In this document: positions 1-10,981 of the stretch, one piece after another
Numbering within the stretch: the stretch's first letter is position 1
How the letters are laid out: the number at the start of each line of letters is the position of its first letter
NCBI GenBank assembly: GCA_029582165.1
Contig: CM055870.1
Span: 44,658,513 to 44,722,512 of the forward strand
Direction: 5' to 3'
Origin: Portulaca oleracea
Taxonomy: Eukaryota > Streptophyta > Magnoliopsida > Caryophyllales > Portulacaceae
DNA length: 64,000 nt
The notes under the pieces: generated by a model
Told to the model about the DNA's origin: nothing
Databases searched by the model: none
What the model saw: only the letters and a program-made list of their open reading frames with translations
Translations under genes and position numbers: made by a program

Positions 1-67
1 GATCGAGACTACCCTTGTGCTTCCGGATTCCACCGGGAATTGTACCTCGAGATTAACCGTGGTTGAG
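1..67 (-). mobile_element. Edge of the chromovirus 3' LTR (partial)
   Basis: This stretch matches 31,743-31,809, inside the 5' LTR of the same element, with few differences; the similarity stops at about position 67. It is therefore read as the first bases (minus orientation) of the 3' LTR, the rest lying outside the window. The integrase reading frame appears to run into it without an obvious polypurine tract or intergenic gap. Overlap of pol with the 3' LTR is known for some CRM-type chromoviruses. The exact LTR start was not determined. Confidence 0.55.
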
Positions 68-350
68 GCGGCTCGTTTGGCAAAGGTCACGAGAGACGAG
101 AACGGAATCCGAGACTCTTCATCCTCCCCTTCTTGCAGAGGATTTGCCCTCAAATCCACATCGGGTTCGTCTTCCTCAATGTAGGGTGATAGATCGCCAA
201 TGTTGAACGTGGAGGAGACCCCCATATCTCTCGGAAGATCGAGCTTATACATGCATTATCATTTATTTTCTCCAACACCTTGAACGGTCCTTCACTCCTC
301 GACCTGAGTTTGCTTTTCCTCCGTGAAGAAAATCGTTCCTTCCTCAAATG
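68..350 (-). pseudogene. Chromovirus integrase, C-terminal end (fragment)
   Basis: The minus strand encodes the end of a Ty3/gypsy integrase: the KERFSSRRKSKLRSRSEGPF segment, then VLEKINDNA, typical of the C-terminal part of chromovirus integrase, followed after frame changes by a tail resembling ANPLQEGED. It is the continuation of the integrase at 1,895-2,963, from which it is separated by the solo LTR at 356-1,889. The 5-bp sequence GAGCC at 351-355 is repeated at 1,890-1,894 and is the target duplication of that insertion. The gene is dead: it is split, frameshifted and has no start of its own. Confidence 0.8.
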
Positions 351-355
351 GAGCC

Positions 356-1889
356 TGTAGGACCCGAAAAATTCCCGTTCGAGGAATTGTTTCGGATGCG
401 CTACTTCATGATCGGGAGCTGACTAAGGTTTCCTAATCTATAAATAAGGATATTTTTATTTTATGAAATTCGTTTTCGACGTAGTGAGGCTTTATTTATT
501 TACAAACCTATTTATATTATTGAAATACACGAAATGGCACAAAAATAATTTATTAATGACTTATTACCGACCCATTCCCGAATCCGGGCGAAAAAGAAAA
601 CACACGGGCCGCCAGAAATTATCATAGACCGCTTAGCCTATGATGATTCCATGGCCAGGCCTGCGCTTCCTCGGCCCAGAGAAAAGTGGGTGGAAATTAG
701 CAAAGGTCGCATAGCCTTTGCTGATTTCTATGCCCGTTTTCTCTTGGGTAGGCCTCGGATTGGTGAATATGGATGTATTACATCATTTCTAAGTATTTTA
801 ATGCAAAGACGTGTATTTTTAATAATAAAAAAAGGTTATAAAAGAATAAAGAGTCGCCAACTGATTTAAGGAAATCGACAAACCTAAAGAAATAAAAGAT
901 GACTCCGGTCTACGAACCCGAATTCTAAGTTCAGGGGTAAGGTTACGAATTCGAGAATTAAAAGAACTCTCGAATCCGCCTGTTAGAAAATAGACTCTAC
1001 TAAATTCGAACTTGCAATGAAAAGAATGGGGAGAAGTTTAATAGATTTCATAACATTATATTCTTGAACATGCAACGTTAAAACAAAGAGGTTTTCTTTA
1101 CAAAATATGCACAAGTAAAGAAATTAAAGCGTAAATTACATGATTAAATACAATAGAAAAGAAAAGCGAACCTTGCAAGATTGTGGATAAGATGGAAATG
1201 AAGATCAATCCCTTGACTTGACTTTGGTTTGGAGCTTGAATGAAAGATGAGTGTAAGAATGATGAGAAAGGTGGGGTATGGATGATGATGTGGTGATAAG
1301 GAGGGTGATTATATGAGAGAATTAGGGTGGTAGAATAATATGGAGAGATTTTTGGCAGTATGATGATGATAGTTGATGATTAAATGAGTGAAAATGATGA
1401 GGTATTTATAGGTGGAGAGGTGAGTGTTTTGGAGGGAACGGTGAGAGACACATCCCGAAAATCATGCCTCCCCAAGCAAGCTCAAAGGTCAAGTGGCCTT
1501 TGACAATATTATGGTCCATCCGAGGTCAGCACACGTGTGTTATGATCATGGGATTACTTGGGAAAACTGGCGCCAATTTTAAAGAAATGTCAAAGGCTAA
1601 GCGGCCTATGACATTTAATCACACAGATTGCTCACTTGATAGTCAACAATGGGCCGATGATTAAATATCAAAGGCTAAGCGGCCTTTGCATTTTAAAATG
1701 AGCCGGAGTTTAAGCTGGGCCAGCTTGTGAATTGATGTAGGCTACGCGGCCTTCATGTCTTCCATGCTGGTTGATCTGATCTATTGGGCCTGTTTTGACC
1801 ATTTTGTGGGCCCAATGACCCATTTTGGTGTTCAGTCCATTGACTACTAAGTTTTGGCGAGTCGGGCGGTGCAAATCCCGGTGTCGATA
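356..1889 (-). mobile_element. Solo LTR of the Tat-lineage family
   Basis: The 1,534-bp sequence starts TGTAGGACCC and ends CCCGGTGTCGATA. It is similar along its length to the two LTRs of the Tat element at 11,976-13,521 and 28,485-30,072, which end in GTGTCTACA. It is flanked by perfect 5-bp direct repeats GAGCC (351-355 and 1,890-1,894) and has no internal region, so it is a solo LTR left by recombination between two LTRs. It sits in the integrase of the chromovirus. It is more diverged than the paired LTRs; its terminal CA has decayed to TA. Small ORFs inside it are not genes. It contains several copies of the CAAAGG..GCGGCCTTTG palindrome (701-720, 1,482-1,503, 1,591-1,610, 1,669-1,688). 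Confidence 0.9.
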
Positions 1890-1894
1890 GAGCC

Positions 1895-2963
1895 AAACCA
1901 AGTCCTCGGGTTTGAATGTGATGTTCCGGCGATACTTGTTGACTCGGGACTTGTAAAGCCCATTAGCCCTCTCGATCTTCTCCCGGATATGTCGATGTAG
2001 CTTTTGAATCTCGACGACCTTCTCACTTGCCTCAAAACTTGCCCTTGCCTCCAAAGGAAGAGGAAAGAGATCGATGGGTGTGATAGGATTCACCCCGTAG
2101 CAAGTTTCGAAAGGCGAGCGTCCCGTGGGGAAGGAAGGAGCACGGTTGTAAGCGAACTCGGCATGACACGACTTGGCATCCCAATCCCGTAAACTCTTGG
2201 TCACAATACCCCGAAGACAGGTAGTGAGGGTCTTGTTGGTCACCTCAATTTACGTGCTGAAAAGAAGCTTCGTTCCAAGGAGCTTCCATAGGGACCTCCA
2301 AAAATGACTCATGAACTTCGTATCACGATCTGAGACAGTAGTCCTTGGAATACCGTGCAACCTCAGTATCTTCTGAAAGAAAAGATAAGCAATGTGGGTT
2401 GCGTCGTCGGTTTTCTCACAAGCGACGAAGTGTGCCATCTTGGAGAAATGGTCAAATACAACGAGGATTGCATCCTTGCCACGCACAGTTCGGGGAAGAG
2501 CCACGATAAAGTCCATGCTCAAATCTTCCCACAGGCCATTCAGGACGGGGAGAAGAGTATAAAGCCCTTGGTGGAACTGGCTTTTGGCAAGATGGCACGT
2601 AATACACTTGGAGATCACATCGTGCACGTCACCTCCCATCCTTAGCCAATAAAAATTCTCCTTCAGCATGTCAAGGGTCTTGTTGATGTCGAAATGACCG
2701 CCAAGGCCACCTTCATGAACCTCTCGCACCAACTTCCTCAACGGACACTTGGGCACACACAACTTGTTCCCCTTGAATAGGAACCCATCTTGGAGCACAT
2801 AGGAACCATCACCACCGTTAAGATGAAGCTTGAAATCCTCATTCTTGTAGAATTCCTGCATGTGTTGAAACCCAAGAACCCGCGCTTCAATCACCGATAG
2901 AAGAGCATGCCTCCAGGATAATGCATCGGCTACTACATTAACGCTCCCCTTGTATTTAGCCAC
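1895..2963 (-). pseudogene. Chromovirus integrase (zinc-binding and catalytic core)
   Basis: Read on the minus strand, the segment starts with the end of RNase H (VVADALSWRH), then the HHCC zinc-binding region (HEGGLGGHF ... CITCHLAKS), then the catalytic core with the DFIVALPRT and VSDRDTKFMSHFW motifs that carry the two aspartates. After LLFST there is a stop, and the usual HPQTDGQ segment is missing although the following E-V-T-N, with the likely catalytic glutamate, is kept. The C-terminal part (AEFAYNRAPSFPTGRSPFE, then NPITPIDLFPLP) follows to PEDLVWL, where the solo LTR interrupts it. The codons after that point come from the LTR. Integrase would insert the element's cDNA into the host chromosome. 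This copy is inactive. Confidence 0.9.
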
Positions 2964-3020
2964 GAAGTTGAAGCTTTAAAGATACTCAACCCACTTTGCA
3001 TGACGCGTGTTAAGCTTGTG

Positions 3021-3284
3021 TTAACCGTTCAAATATTTGAGGGCCTCGTAGTCGGAATGAAGCACGAACTGGTTAGGCCTCAAGTAGTGGGACCAATGAT
3101 CAAGGGCACGAACAAGGGCATAGAACTCCTTGTCGTAGGTAGAGTAATTCTTCCTTGACCCATTGAGCTTCTCGCTAAAGTAAGCGATGGGGTGTCGATT
3201 TTGCATGAGGATGGCCCCAATGCCCATTCCACTAGCGTCGCAATCCACCTCCAACACTTGTGAGAAGTCCGAGAGGGCAAGCAC
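3021..3284 (-). pseudogene. Chromovirus RNase H domain
   Basis: Minus-strand frame with the Ty3/gypsy RNase H signature: [18 protein letters not shown] (first catalytic aspartate), then [24 protein letters not shown] (E of the active site), then [14 protein letters not shown] (next aspartate). In an active element it degrades the RNA strand during reverse transcription. It follows the RT domain without a gap and leads into integrase after a stop and a frame change near 2,964-3,020. It is part of one gag-pol polyprotein, not a separate gene. Confidence 0.9.
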
Positions 3285-4257
3285 CGGAGCTTCACAAAGT
3301 CAAGCCTTAAGCTTCTCAAAGGCCCCTTGGGCCGCTCAGGTCCACTCAAAGGTGCTCTTCTTCATACACTCGGTGATAGGGGCGGTGAGGGTGCTAAACC
3401 CTTTGATGAACCGGCGGTAGAACAAAGCTAGGCCGTAGAAGCTTCTCACCTCTGTGATAGTACAGGGAGAAGGCCAAGAACGAATGGATTCCACTTTCGA
3501 GGGGTCCATGGAAATACCTCGGTCGGAAACGATGTACCCAAGAAATGTGACTTGGGGAGTGCAAAACTCGCACTTCTCAAGTTTGCCGAAAAGCTTTTAT
3601 TGTCGTAGAACCCGGAAAACAGACTCCAAATGTGAAAGATGCTCCTCTTCACTCTTGGAATAAATAAGGATGTCGTCGAAATAAACCACCACGAATTTGC
3701 AGACGAACGGCCTCAAGACCTCGTACGTTCATGAGTCGCATGAACGTGCTAGGAGCGTTACAGAGACCGAAAGGCATGACAAGCCACTTGTACAAGCCTC
3801 CCTTGGTCTTGAATTCCATCTTCCATTCGTCTCCTTCTCACATGCGAATCTGATGGTAGCCGCTTCGGAGGTCGATCTTGGAGAAGATACAAGATCTGTG
3901 TAACTCATCAAGCATATCATCGAGCCTCAGTATGGGATACAGATACCTGATAGTGATGTTTTTGATAGCTCGACTGTCGACAAACATCCGGTAGGTGCCA
4001 TCCTTCTTGGAAACCAGGAGAGTCGGGACGGAATAAGGGTTCATGCTCTCTCGAATGAAGCCCCTAGAAACGAGTTCGTCCACTTGCCGTTGTAGCTCCT
4101 TGGTTTCTTGCGGGTTACATCGGTAAGCTACTTTGTTGGGGAGTGGTGCTCTGAGCATAAGGCCGATATGGTACTCGATGCCCTGAATAGATGGAAGAAC
4201 CGGTGGTAGGTCATCGGGAAAGACGTCTTCGAATATAGCAACAAGAGGGGGCGACAA
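3285..4257 (-). pseudogene. Chromovirus reverse transcriptase
   Basis: The N-terminal half is open in one minus-strand frame (4,257-3,838). It runs from FEDVFPDDLPPVLPSIQGIE through SRGFIRESMNPYSVPTLLVSKKDGTYRMFVDSRAIKN to FSKIDLRSGYHQIRM, the fingers/palm start of gypsy RT. Downstream, after frame changes, [13 protein letters not shown] and the catalytic VVVYFDDIL box (about 3,675-3,775) can be read. RT copies the element RNA into DNA. At least two frame changes and one stop break the sequence, so the domain cannot be functional. Confidence 0.9.
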
Positions 4258-5114
4258 GAGGGTGTAGGGGTTTGTCTACCTCACTTTTGTTTGCTTCTAA
4301 GAGGAGTAAGGCAAAAACAACCTTCCCCTTGCTTAGAGCTCGATCAAACCGTGTTTCGCTCATGTGTTTAGGCTCCTCACTTCCCACCCCGGGTTTTGGA
4401 AATATGATTTCGTGTGGAGCTAACAGAAGTAGCTTAACCCTTTTGCCCCTATGGGTAAATGTATAACTGTTTCTCAACCCGTTGTGCACAGTTTGCTTGT
4501 CGAATTTCCAAGGACGTCCCAACAATATATGGCAAGCACTCATAGGAACAACATCACAAACAATAAAATCATCGTAGTTAGCACTAAGAGACAACTTCAC
4601 TAGGACTTTTTTGGTTACCTTAATGCCATCTTAGTCGTTGAGCCATTTGAGGGACTATGGCCGAGGATGCGAATATAATGGCAAATTAAGCTTCTCGACC
4701 ATATATGTAGATGCGGCATTGGTGCAACTTCCTTCGTCAATGATAAGATTGCAAACCTTGCCTCCTACGAAACACCGAGATTGAAAGATCGTCTGCCGTT
4801 GGGCCTTGTCGAGAGGCGCTTCATGAGTATGTAAAACCCATCTCAAGATAAGAGTGTCACCGTGTGGTGTGGGGGCAGCATCCTCCTTGTCACTCTCAAT
4901 CTCCTCATTGGCAACCAACTCCGACTCATTCTGTGTCGTTTGTAATTCCTCATCAATATCCTGGACCTCCTTGAGGGTCAAGGTCCGTATGTTCGGGCAA
5001 TACGCTTGATACTGGCCATACCGGCGGCATTTAAAGTATTTCCTACCCTCCATCCGGCGAGAAGGATCCGTTGGAAACGCCACACCAAGTCCCTCTCCAT
5101 TGTTAGTACAAGGT
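4211..5114 (-). pseudogene. Chromovirus gag zinc knuckle and protease
   Basis: From 5,114 downwards the minus strand encodes a degenerate CCHC zinc knuckle (YFKCRRYGQYQAYCPN): the first cysteine is Y and the histidine position is not recognisable. An acidic linker follows, then the aspartic protease start NLIIDEGSCTN, where the usual D-[ST]-G is D-E-G. After a frame change at about 4,620 the protease C-terminus is seen (VVPMSACHILLGRPWKFDKQ). Gag packages RNA; the protease cuts the polyprotein. The sequence is cut off at 5,115 by the Athila-like insertion and continues at 11,479. Confidence 0.85.
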
Positions 5115-5902
5115 TGTTCGGTCTCGTTCCGAGCCAAATTTATATCATTTTTAGGGTATTTTTGCTTGTTCTAGCCCTGTAATTATATGTTAGACATAAT
5201 GATTTCATGTTTTGTAGGAAAATAAATAGTTAGAAGGAAATTTGGCTTAATTGAGGCTTTTTAGGGAATCCCGAGTGTTTTCCCGAGCCGAGCCGAGTCA
5301 ACCCGAATCGACCCGAGTCAATCCGAGCCGAGAACCGAGGCGAGACCAACCCGGGAACTCCATCTCCATTATTGGTGCAAGACAGGGGAAGGAGGCAGCC
5401 GAGTGTCGCACCCAAGCCGAGGTGGGTCGCGTCCGTGACACGCTGCTGAGAGAAGGAAGCGCTCGCAGACAGGAGCTAGTCGCACCCGCTACGGACAGTG
5501 TCGCGCCCGCGATAGAGTGGGGTAGCGCCCACGACAAAAGTGTCGCACCCGCGACAGACTTTAACGAGCACGGATGGGAATGGGCAGTGGAGCCTCGCAC
5601 CCGCGACCTGGGAATTTAATTTGCGGAAAAATCGCGCGTGGTTGCTGGGATTAGTTTTAGGGTTTTGGTTGTATTTTCTTCCTTCTATAAATACCCCATG
5701 TAATTCAACACTATAATCATCTAGTTTTTATCTAGTTTTTCATTAGTTAGGAGTAGGATTAGAGTAGAATTAGATTTAATTGCTTTCTTTTATCTTGCTT
5801 TAATCTCTTTAAGCCTTTAATTGTTCTTCAAGATTTCTATAGTTTTCTTGCAAATTTGTATTCTACTTTCTTTCCACGCAATTTCCATTGAAGCAATTTA
5901 CA

Positions 5903-5965
<63 letters not shown>

Positions 5966-6454
5966 TTCCATTAATGCTTTGAATTCAAGCTTTCTAGTGC
6001 TAGCTACCACAAATCGAACTTTTAGTGAGGAGGAGGGCTAAGGGTCAAAAATTCTACTCTCAAGTCAGGATTTGGGGATTCTTTGTAATCCAATTCACAA
6101 TTTTCTTGTTTGTGGGGGAAAATCCAATTGGAAGTTAAAGATTCAAGTGAAGATTTAGTGCTTTGGAGGTATAATCTCTTGTTCCCAATTTCATTATTAG
6201 TTGTAGTGTTATTGCTTTCTGATTTCTTGTTCTTAATTGCTTTCTTAGTTGAAATTAGGTTTAATTCATCTTTTATGTTTTCTTGATTATTATCCATGTC
6301 TAGATTAGTTTAATTGCTTTCTATACATAATTTACTGCTTTCTGCACTTGAGAAAACCCCTAACGCAAACCAATCTCCTTATCAAGCCTAACACCCTTCC
6401 CTGTGGACCGACATCCTTAGTTTTAGAAAACCACAAAAATACCGCAACCGAACA
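5115..6454 (+). repeat. 5' LTR of the Athila-like element
   Basis: 1,340-bp direct repeat with inverted termini TGTTCGG/CCGAACA. It contains a run of CCGAG/CCCGAG words (about 5,281-5,345), a GC-rich hairpin cluster (5,425-5,600), a TATA-like stretch CTTCTATAAATACCCC near 5,685-5,700 that may be the U3 promoter, and a (CT)n microsatellite of about 57 bp at 5,906-5,962. Short ORFs across the GC-rich part reflect lack of stops, not a gene. Confidence 0.88.
5425..5600. repeat. Cluster of GTCGC-N4-GCGAC hairpin motifs in the LTR
   Basis: The word GTCGCRCCCGCGAC and variants recur at short intervals (for example around 5,479, 5,500, 5,522, 5,543 and 5,594). Each is a 5-bp inverted repeat GTCGC/GCGAC around a 4-base loop. 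The same cluster is present in the other LTR at about 10,460-10,640, so it belongs to the family. It lies upstream of the TATA-like box and could be protein-binding or fold in RNA; that role is inference. Confidence 0.6.
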
Positions 6455-6455
6455 A

Positions 6456-6473
6456 TGGCGCCGTTGTCGGGGA
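6456..6473 (+). other. Primer binding site, tRNA-Asp type
   Basis: TGGCGCCGTTGTCGGGGA lies one base after the 5' LTR end. This sequence is known as the priming site of Athila-type elements (complement of the 3' end of tRNA-Asp). It fixes the orientation of the element as plus. Confidence 0.85.
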
Positions 6474-6737
6474 TGTCGTTATTTGGTAGATTAGGTGATT
6501 TGTTTGTGTGTATATAGTTTATTACTTTCTTGATTTTTCCAGAAAAATGTAGTCAAAAAAATTGAATACCGAAATGAAAAAAAACAGAAAAAAAGAGATA
6601 GAGTTTATGGCTAATCCCCAATTTCCCCAATTTGAGCATGAAATATTTTTGAGATATTTTGCTAGATTACATGATTACCGTGCTCGATCAATGTGAATTG
6701 TATGGTATCTTTTATGGTACATTAGATCATTTGGGAA

Positions 6738-7906
6738 TTGTCCAGGACTGAAGCTGAACGGTCACGTGATTATCCCATGTATTTTGATGATCAATCATAT
6801 GGTAGGGATTATGTAGAGAACTCTTATGATCCTTCCCCATGTGATGTTGTTGAGTCTCATCCTTTGTATGTGCATTGTGAGTCTCCATATCATGCTTCCG
6901 AATCTTGTGTCTATGTTGAATTAGATAATATTCGTGCTGAAATGGATGATTTTCAAGTTGAGATGCGTGTGAAAATGAATGAGTACACGCATGAATTTGA
7001 ACACATGTTTAAAACTTGGGTAGAAGTTTTTTCTTCACAAATGGTCGATTCGTTAGTTGAAGTGGATCATTCATCTTTGAGTCCTGAAATGCGTGTTGAT
7101 TCTTCTGTGTATGATTATGTAAGGATGATGACTACTATAACAGACCATACTTTGGGCTTAGCAATTCCTTAGCTCTAGCTGCACCTAGTGAGCATGAGGA
7201 ACATGATGATTTTGTGTGTGATGATGTAGAACTTGATGAAAAGATGTTAGATGATGAACCATTGTCCACACCATTGTCCATGCTTTTGTGTGAAGAAAAG
7301 GTTGAGTTTATTGAATGCCATGATACTTGTGATGCAATTGAGCATGATCTTGTTGAGAGTAAAATAGAATCCTTTGTGATTAAATGTGTGCTTGATACTG
7401 AATTGTTCACTTTCATTGAGGATCATTGTATTAGTGAGGCATTAGCTACCCTTTCATGTGAATCCATTGATGTGAAATCTTGTGACGATGAGCTTAATTC
7501 TTTGGGGAATGATCCTAATTGTTTGAACTTGGTTTGTGACAATGATGCTTTATGAGTCATTCACGATGGGTTATGATTCTGAACCTTACACTTTCACTTT
7601 TGATGTTGTTTTGAATGATGCACCTTTATCTCCTAATATGATAGTTCTTCTAATGAATCTGATATTGATGAAGATGAAGATGTACCTTCTTATAATGTTG
7701 GGAGTGTTATGATGTGGTCTAACCCTACATTTTCCTTATCACCTATTGATGATTATGATGAATTGGATGAAAGTTGTGATTTGGAATTAGTGTTTGATGA
7801 AAGTTGCATGGATATTGAGTTTGAATCATTGTTGGCATCCAAGTTTTTGTATGAGCATGTTCAGGAATGTGTTGTATTGCCCCCTCCCATTGATTTGCAT
7901 ACCTAA
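6738..7906 (+). pseudogene. Acidic ORF of unknown function inside the Athila-like element
   Basis: Three open segments (6,738-7,172; 7,214-7,555; 7,709-7,906) read as one decayed coding region: the last two share a frame and are separated by a stop, and the first is joined by a frameshift. The predicted protein is very rich in D and E. It starts MSRTEAERSRDYPMYFDDQS and contains a likely coiled coil near NIRAEMDDFQVEMRVKMNEY. No gag matrix, capsid or zinc-knuckle signature is visible. Its position after the primer binding site is that of gag, so it may be a diverged or replaced gag, or a non-autonomous family protein. The family is not recognised. Confidence 0.5.
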
Positions 7907-10156
7907 TCTCCATTTACAAGACAATGGGAGGAATCATTTGTCATGTCTCATTTTGAAGTTCCTAAGAAAGTCTTGTACATTCCTGTAGTCCGTCCTTTCT
8001 ATGACTTTTCTAAGGCTTTTGATAAACTGTTGAGAGCACTTACCTACACCATTCTGAGATGCATGAGAGAATGCATGACTTGTTAGTCCGGGCGTTGAAT
8101 GGTTCTGACATGGTCCCCGATATCTTGAGGTGAGAAGGAGTGAGTCTTTTGATAAGAAGCCTTCCATGTAATATCCTTCCTCACCCTTCTTGTACAGCTA
8201 GTGAGTGTTCTTTCTTTTCTTCTTTTGTTTTCTTTTTGTGTGTTTCATTTTCTTTCCTTTTAAAGTGCTTGCTTACCTTACTTCTGTTTCCATTGAAGAC
8301 ATTGCAACGTCTTTGTGTGGGAGTGGGAGGGTAGTATGCATTCTAGCTTTTGAGTCCAAGAAAAGAAAAAAAGAGTGAGACTAATATTGTAAATATTTTG
8401 GTTTATCTTTAGTTCTTTAGTTAGTAATGTCTTGTATATATTTTTATTTTTGCATGCCAAGTTTTAAGCATTTAGATAGTTTAAATTGTATATCCTAACC
8501 TTATGCTTGGTGCTTTTGGATCGTGGATCGAGTTGTATTTAATTGAAGATCTTGACCTAACCTCCTTCCACCCTCTCTTTGAGTGTATATATTCTTGATC
8601 CATGATGCATGCTTGATTTTCCTTTTGGGTGGCGAACCCCTTGAGTGTGAATGTTGGGATTATCTTGTTGTTGAAGCCGTGTGGGCTCGGGTCGCCATCA
8701 CTTTTTATTTGTTAAGTGTTTTGTATATATGCTTTTCTTTGGTTCTCTACCTTAATTGTGACACCCTCCTCACAATGGGCACATTGTGATGTTTTTTGTG
8801 GGAGTGGGGGAAATATTTCCATGTTCATGGGTAGATCACCTAGTTTTTTTTTTTTTGTTTTCTTAGATCTTGTCTAAAATTTGAAAATTTTTGTGTGCAA
8901 AAGGAGAAAAAAGGCAGTGAAAAACCTTTAAAAGTCTTCGTTTTGCTTTTGTTTTTGCTTTGATTTTAGGATAAGTGTAGTCAATGCTTAGAAAACTTTC
9001 TTAATCTCCTTGAAAGCAACCCGTATGAGCATTATCGTCCTTAGTTAAAATATTGTCATGACTCATTTATGTAGATTCGCTTCGTTAAATGCTTAATAAG
9101 ATCCTTGATTCTTTTCACGTTCTTCTTGAAACTGTGAGACTTTAGTAGATCACTTCCGAGCTTGTTGAAAAGTGAAAATTGATTAAATTGGATTACTTGG
9201 TTATTTGTCGGCTAAACCTACACGGGCCGGTGTGAGTGGGCGGCACTCATGCCCCTTAAGCACTTTGTTTGCGAATGGAGTAGCTCGTGTTGAGAGGGTA
9301 GACCCCGTTATGGGTCGTTCAATATCCCGAAAAACCCGACATTCACCTTGAAAGTGTAATGTTAAGTTAGTATACCTATACGAGTTGGTATGAGCGGTAC
9401 GACGCTCTTACCCCTTAAGCACTTCCCTTGCGGATGGAGTAGCTCGTGTTGGGAGGGTAGATCTCGTTTATCGGTCGTGCAATTCCCGAAAAAAAACTAA
9501 CACCAATTACCGTTGAGTTAAGTTGAAAATGTTGGGCCATAAATTCTAAAACCCAACACCAAAAAGAATTGTAATAAATGTGAAGTCTTTCCTTGCATCT
9601 CCTGCGGCCCTCACCAAGCCAAGGGCGACACAAGCGAGGGAGGACGACACTTAAATAACTTTTGCTTTGAAACAAGCTTGGATTGTGGTTTGCTCTAGAT
9701 CAATCAGATTCGATTAGAATAACACTTGCAGTCGAGCACATAGGATCTTGTTTTGTAGGAGATGTTGGGAATCGAAAACCTTAAAGATTGGCAATATCTT
9801 GAGTTTAGGTGATTTGAGGTGCTCATAATTGTTCCTTTTGGTTGATTAATATTGTTTTCCTTGCGGCGAATGCATGATTCCTAAAATAAGCAGTTTTTCT
9901 TTTCTTTCTTTTCAAACTTCTTTTGTTTTTCACTTTCCCTCTCTCCTTTTCTTTGGCTTTTGTGGGTATAGCTTCAATAAACCCTCACGAGACCTTCCTC
10001 GTCCACTGGGGCTGCCAAGGGGTTAAAGGGCTTGATTCATGTGTTAAATGCATCCGCGATTCCTGCGAAAGTGAGTTAGGGTAGTTATTTCTTTTTCCCT
10101 TTCTTTATCTTTGTTTTTAGTTTGCTCGGGGCGAGCAAACCCTTGTGTGGGAGTGT
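7907..10156 (+). other. 3' untranslated half of the Athila-like element with polypurine-like modules
   Basis: No credible coding region is seen over 2.2 kb. Three places combine a short hairpin with a G-rich tract of the form TGTGGGAGTG: 8,296-8,330 (AAGAC/GTCTT stem), 8,771-8,813 (CACAATG/CATTGTG stem) and 10,121-10,156 (TTTGCTCG/CGAGCAAA stem with a GGG loop). The last directly precedes the 3' LTR and is the expected polypurine tract for plus-strand priming. The two upstream copies may be alternative or ancestral tracts. Confidence 0.6.
9210..9500 (+). repeat. Tandem duplication in the 3' region of the Athila-like element
   Basis: Two adjacent related segments, about 9,218-9,345 and 9,373-9,498, share CCCCTTAAGCACTT, GCGAATGGAGTAGCTCGTGT (second copy GCGGATGGAGTAGCTCGTGT), GGGAGGGTAGA and TTCCCGAAAAA words. 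They have diverged by point changes. No gene is seen in them. Confidence 0.7.
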
Positions 10157-10936
10157 TGTTCGGTCTCGTTCCGAGCTGAATTTCTATCATTTTTAGGGTA
10201 TTTTGGCTTGTTCTATCCCCGTAATTATATATTAGATATGATGATTTCATGTTTTGTAGGAAAATAAAGAGTTAGAAGGAAATTGGGCTTAATTGAGGCT
10301 TTTTAAGGAATCCCGAGTGTTTTCCCGAGCCGACCCGAGTCAACCCGACATAACCCGAGTCGAGAATCAAGGCGAGACCAACCCAGGAACTCTATCTCCA
10401 TTATTTGCGCAAACTAGGGGAAGAAGGCAGTCGGGCGTCGCACCCAAGCCAAGGTAGGTCGCGCCCGTGACACGCTGCTGAGAGAAGGAAGCACTCGCGG
10501 ACAGGAGCTAGTCGCACCCGCTACAGACACTATCGCGCCCGCGACAGGGTGGGGTAGCGCCCGCGACAAAAGTGTCGCACCCGCGACAAATTTGAATGAG
10601 TGATGGAGGGGAATGGGCAGTGGAGCGTCGCGCCCGCGACCTAGGAATTTTGCGAAAAAATAGCGCGTGGCTGCTGGGATTAGTTTTAGGGTTTTGGTTG
10701 TATTTTCTTCCTTCTATAAATACCCCATGTAATTCAGCACTATAAACATCTAGTTTTTATCTAGTTTTTCATTAGTTAGGAGTAGGATAAGAGTAGGATT
10801 AGGTTTAATTGTTTTCTTTTATCTTGTTTTAATCTCTTTAAGCCTTTAATTGTTCTTCAAGCTTTCTCTAGTTTTCTGGCAAATTTGTATTCAACTTTTT
10901 TTCCAAACAATTTCCATTGAAGCAATTTACAAACCT

Positions 10937-10981
<45 letters not shown>

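Noticed and set aside
651..1664. Plus-strand ORFs within the solo LTR
   Set aside because: They lie in LTR sequence shared with 11,976-13,521 and 28,485-30,072, where the frames are not conserved.
1710..2243. A 177-residue minus-strand ORF
   Set aside because: It is a chimera: integrase sequence down to 1,895, then read-through into the solo LTR. The C-terminal part is not a protein domain.
5251..5619. ORF of 122 residues on the plus strand and its antisense
   Set aside because: GC-rich hairpin part of the LTR without stops; the second LTR copy does not keep the frame.
5906..5962. (CT)n run as a possible regulatory GAGA site
   Set aside because: A plain microsatellite of different length in the two LTRs; no evidence for a specific role.
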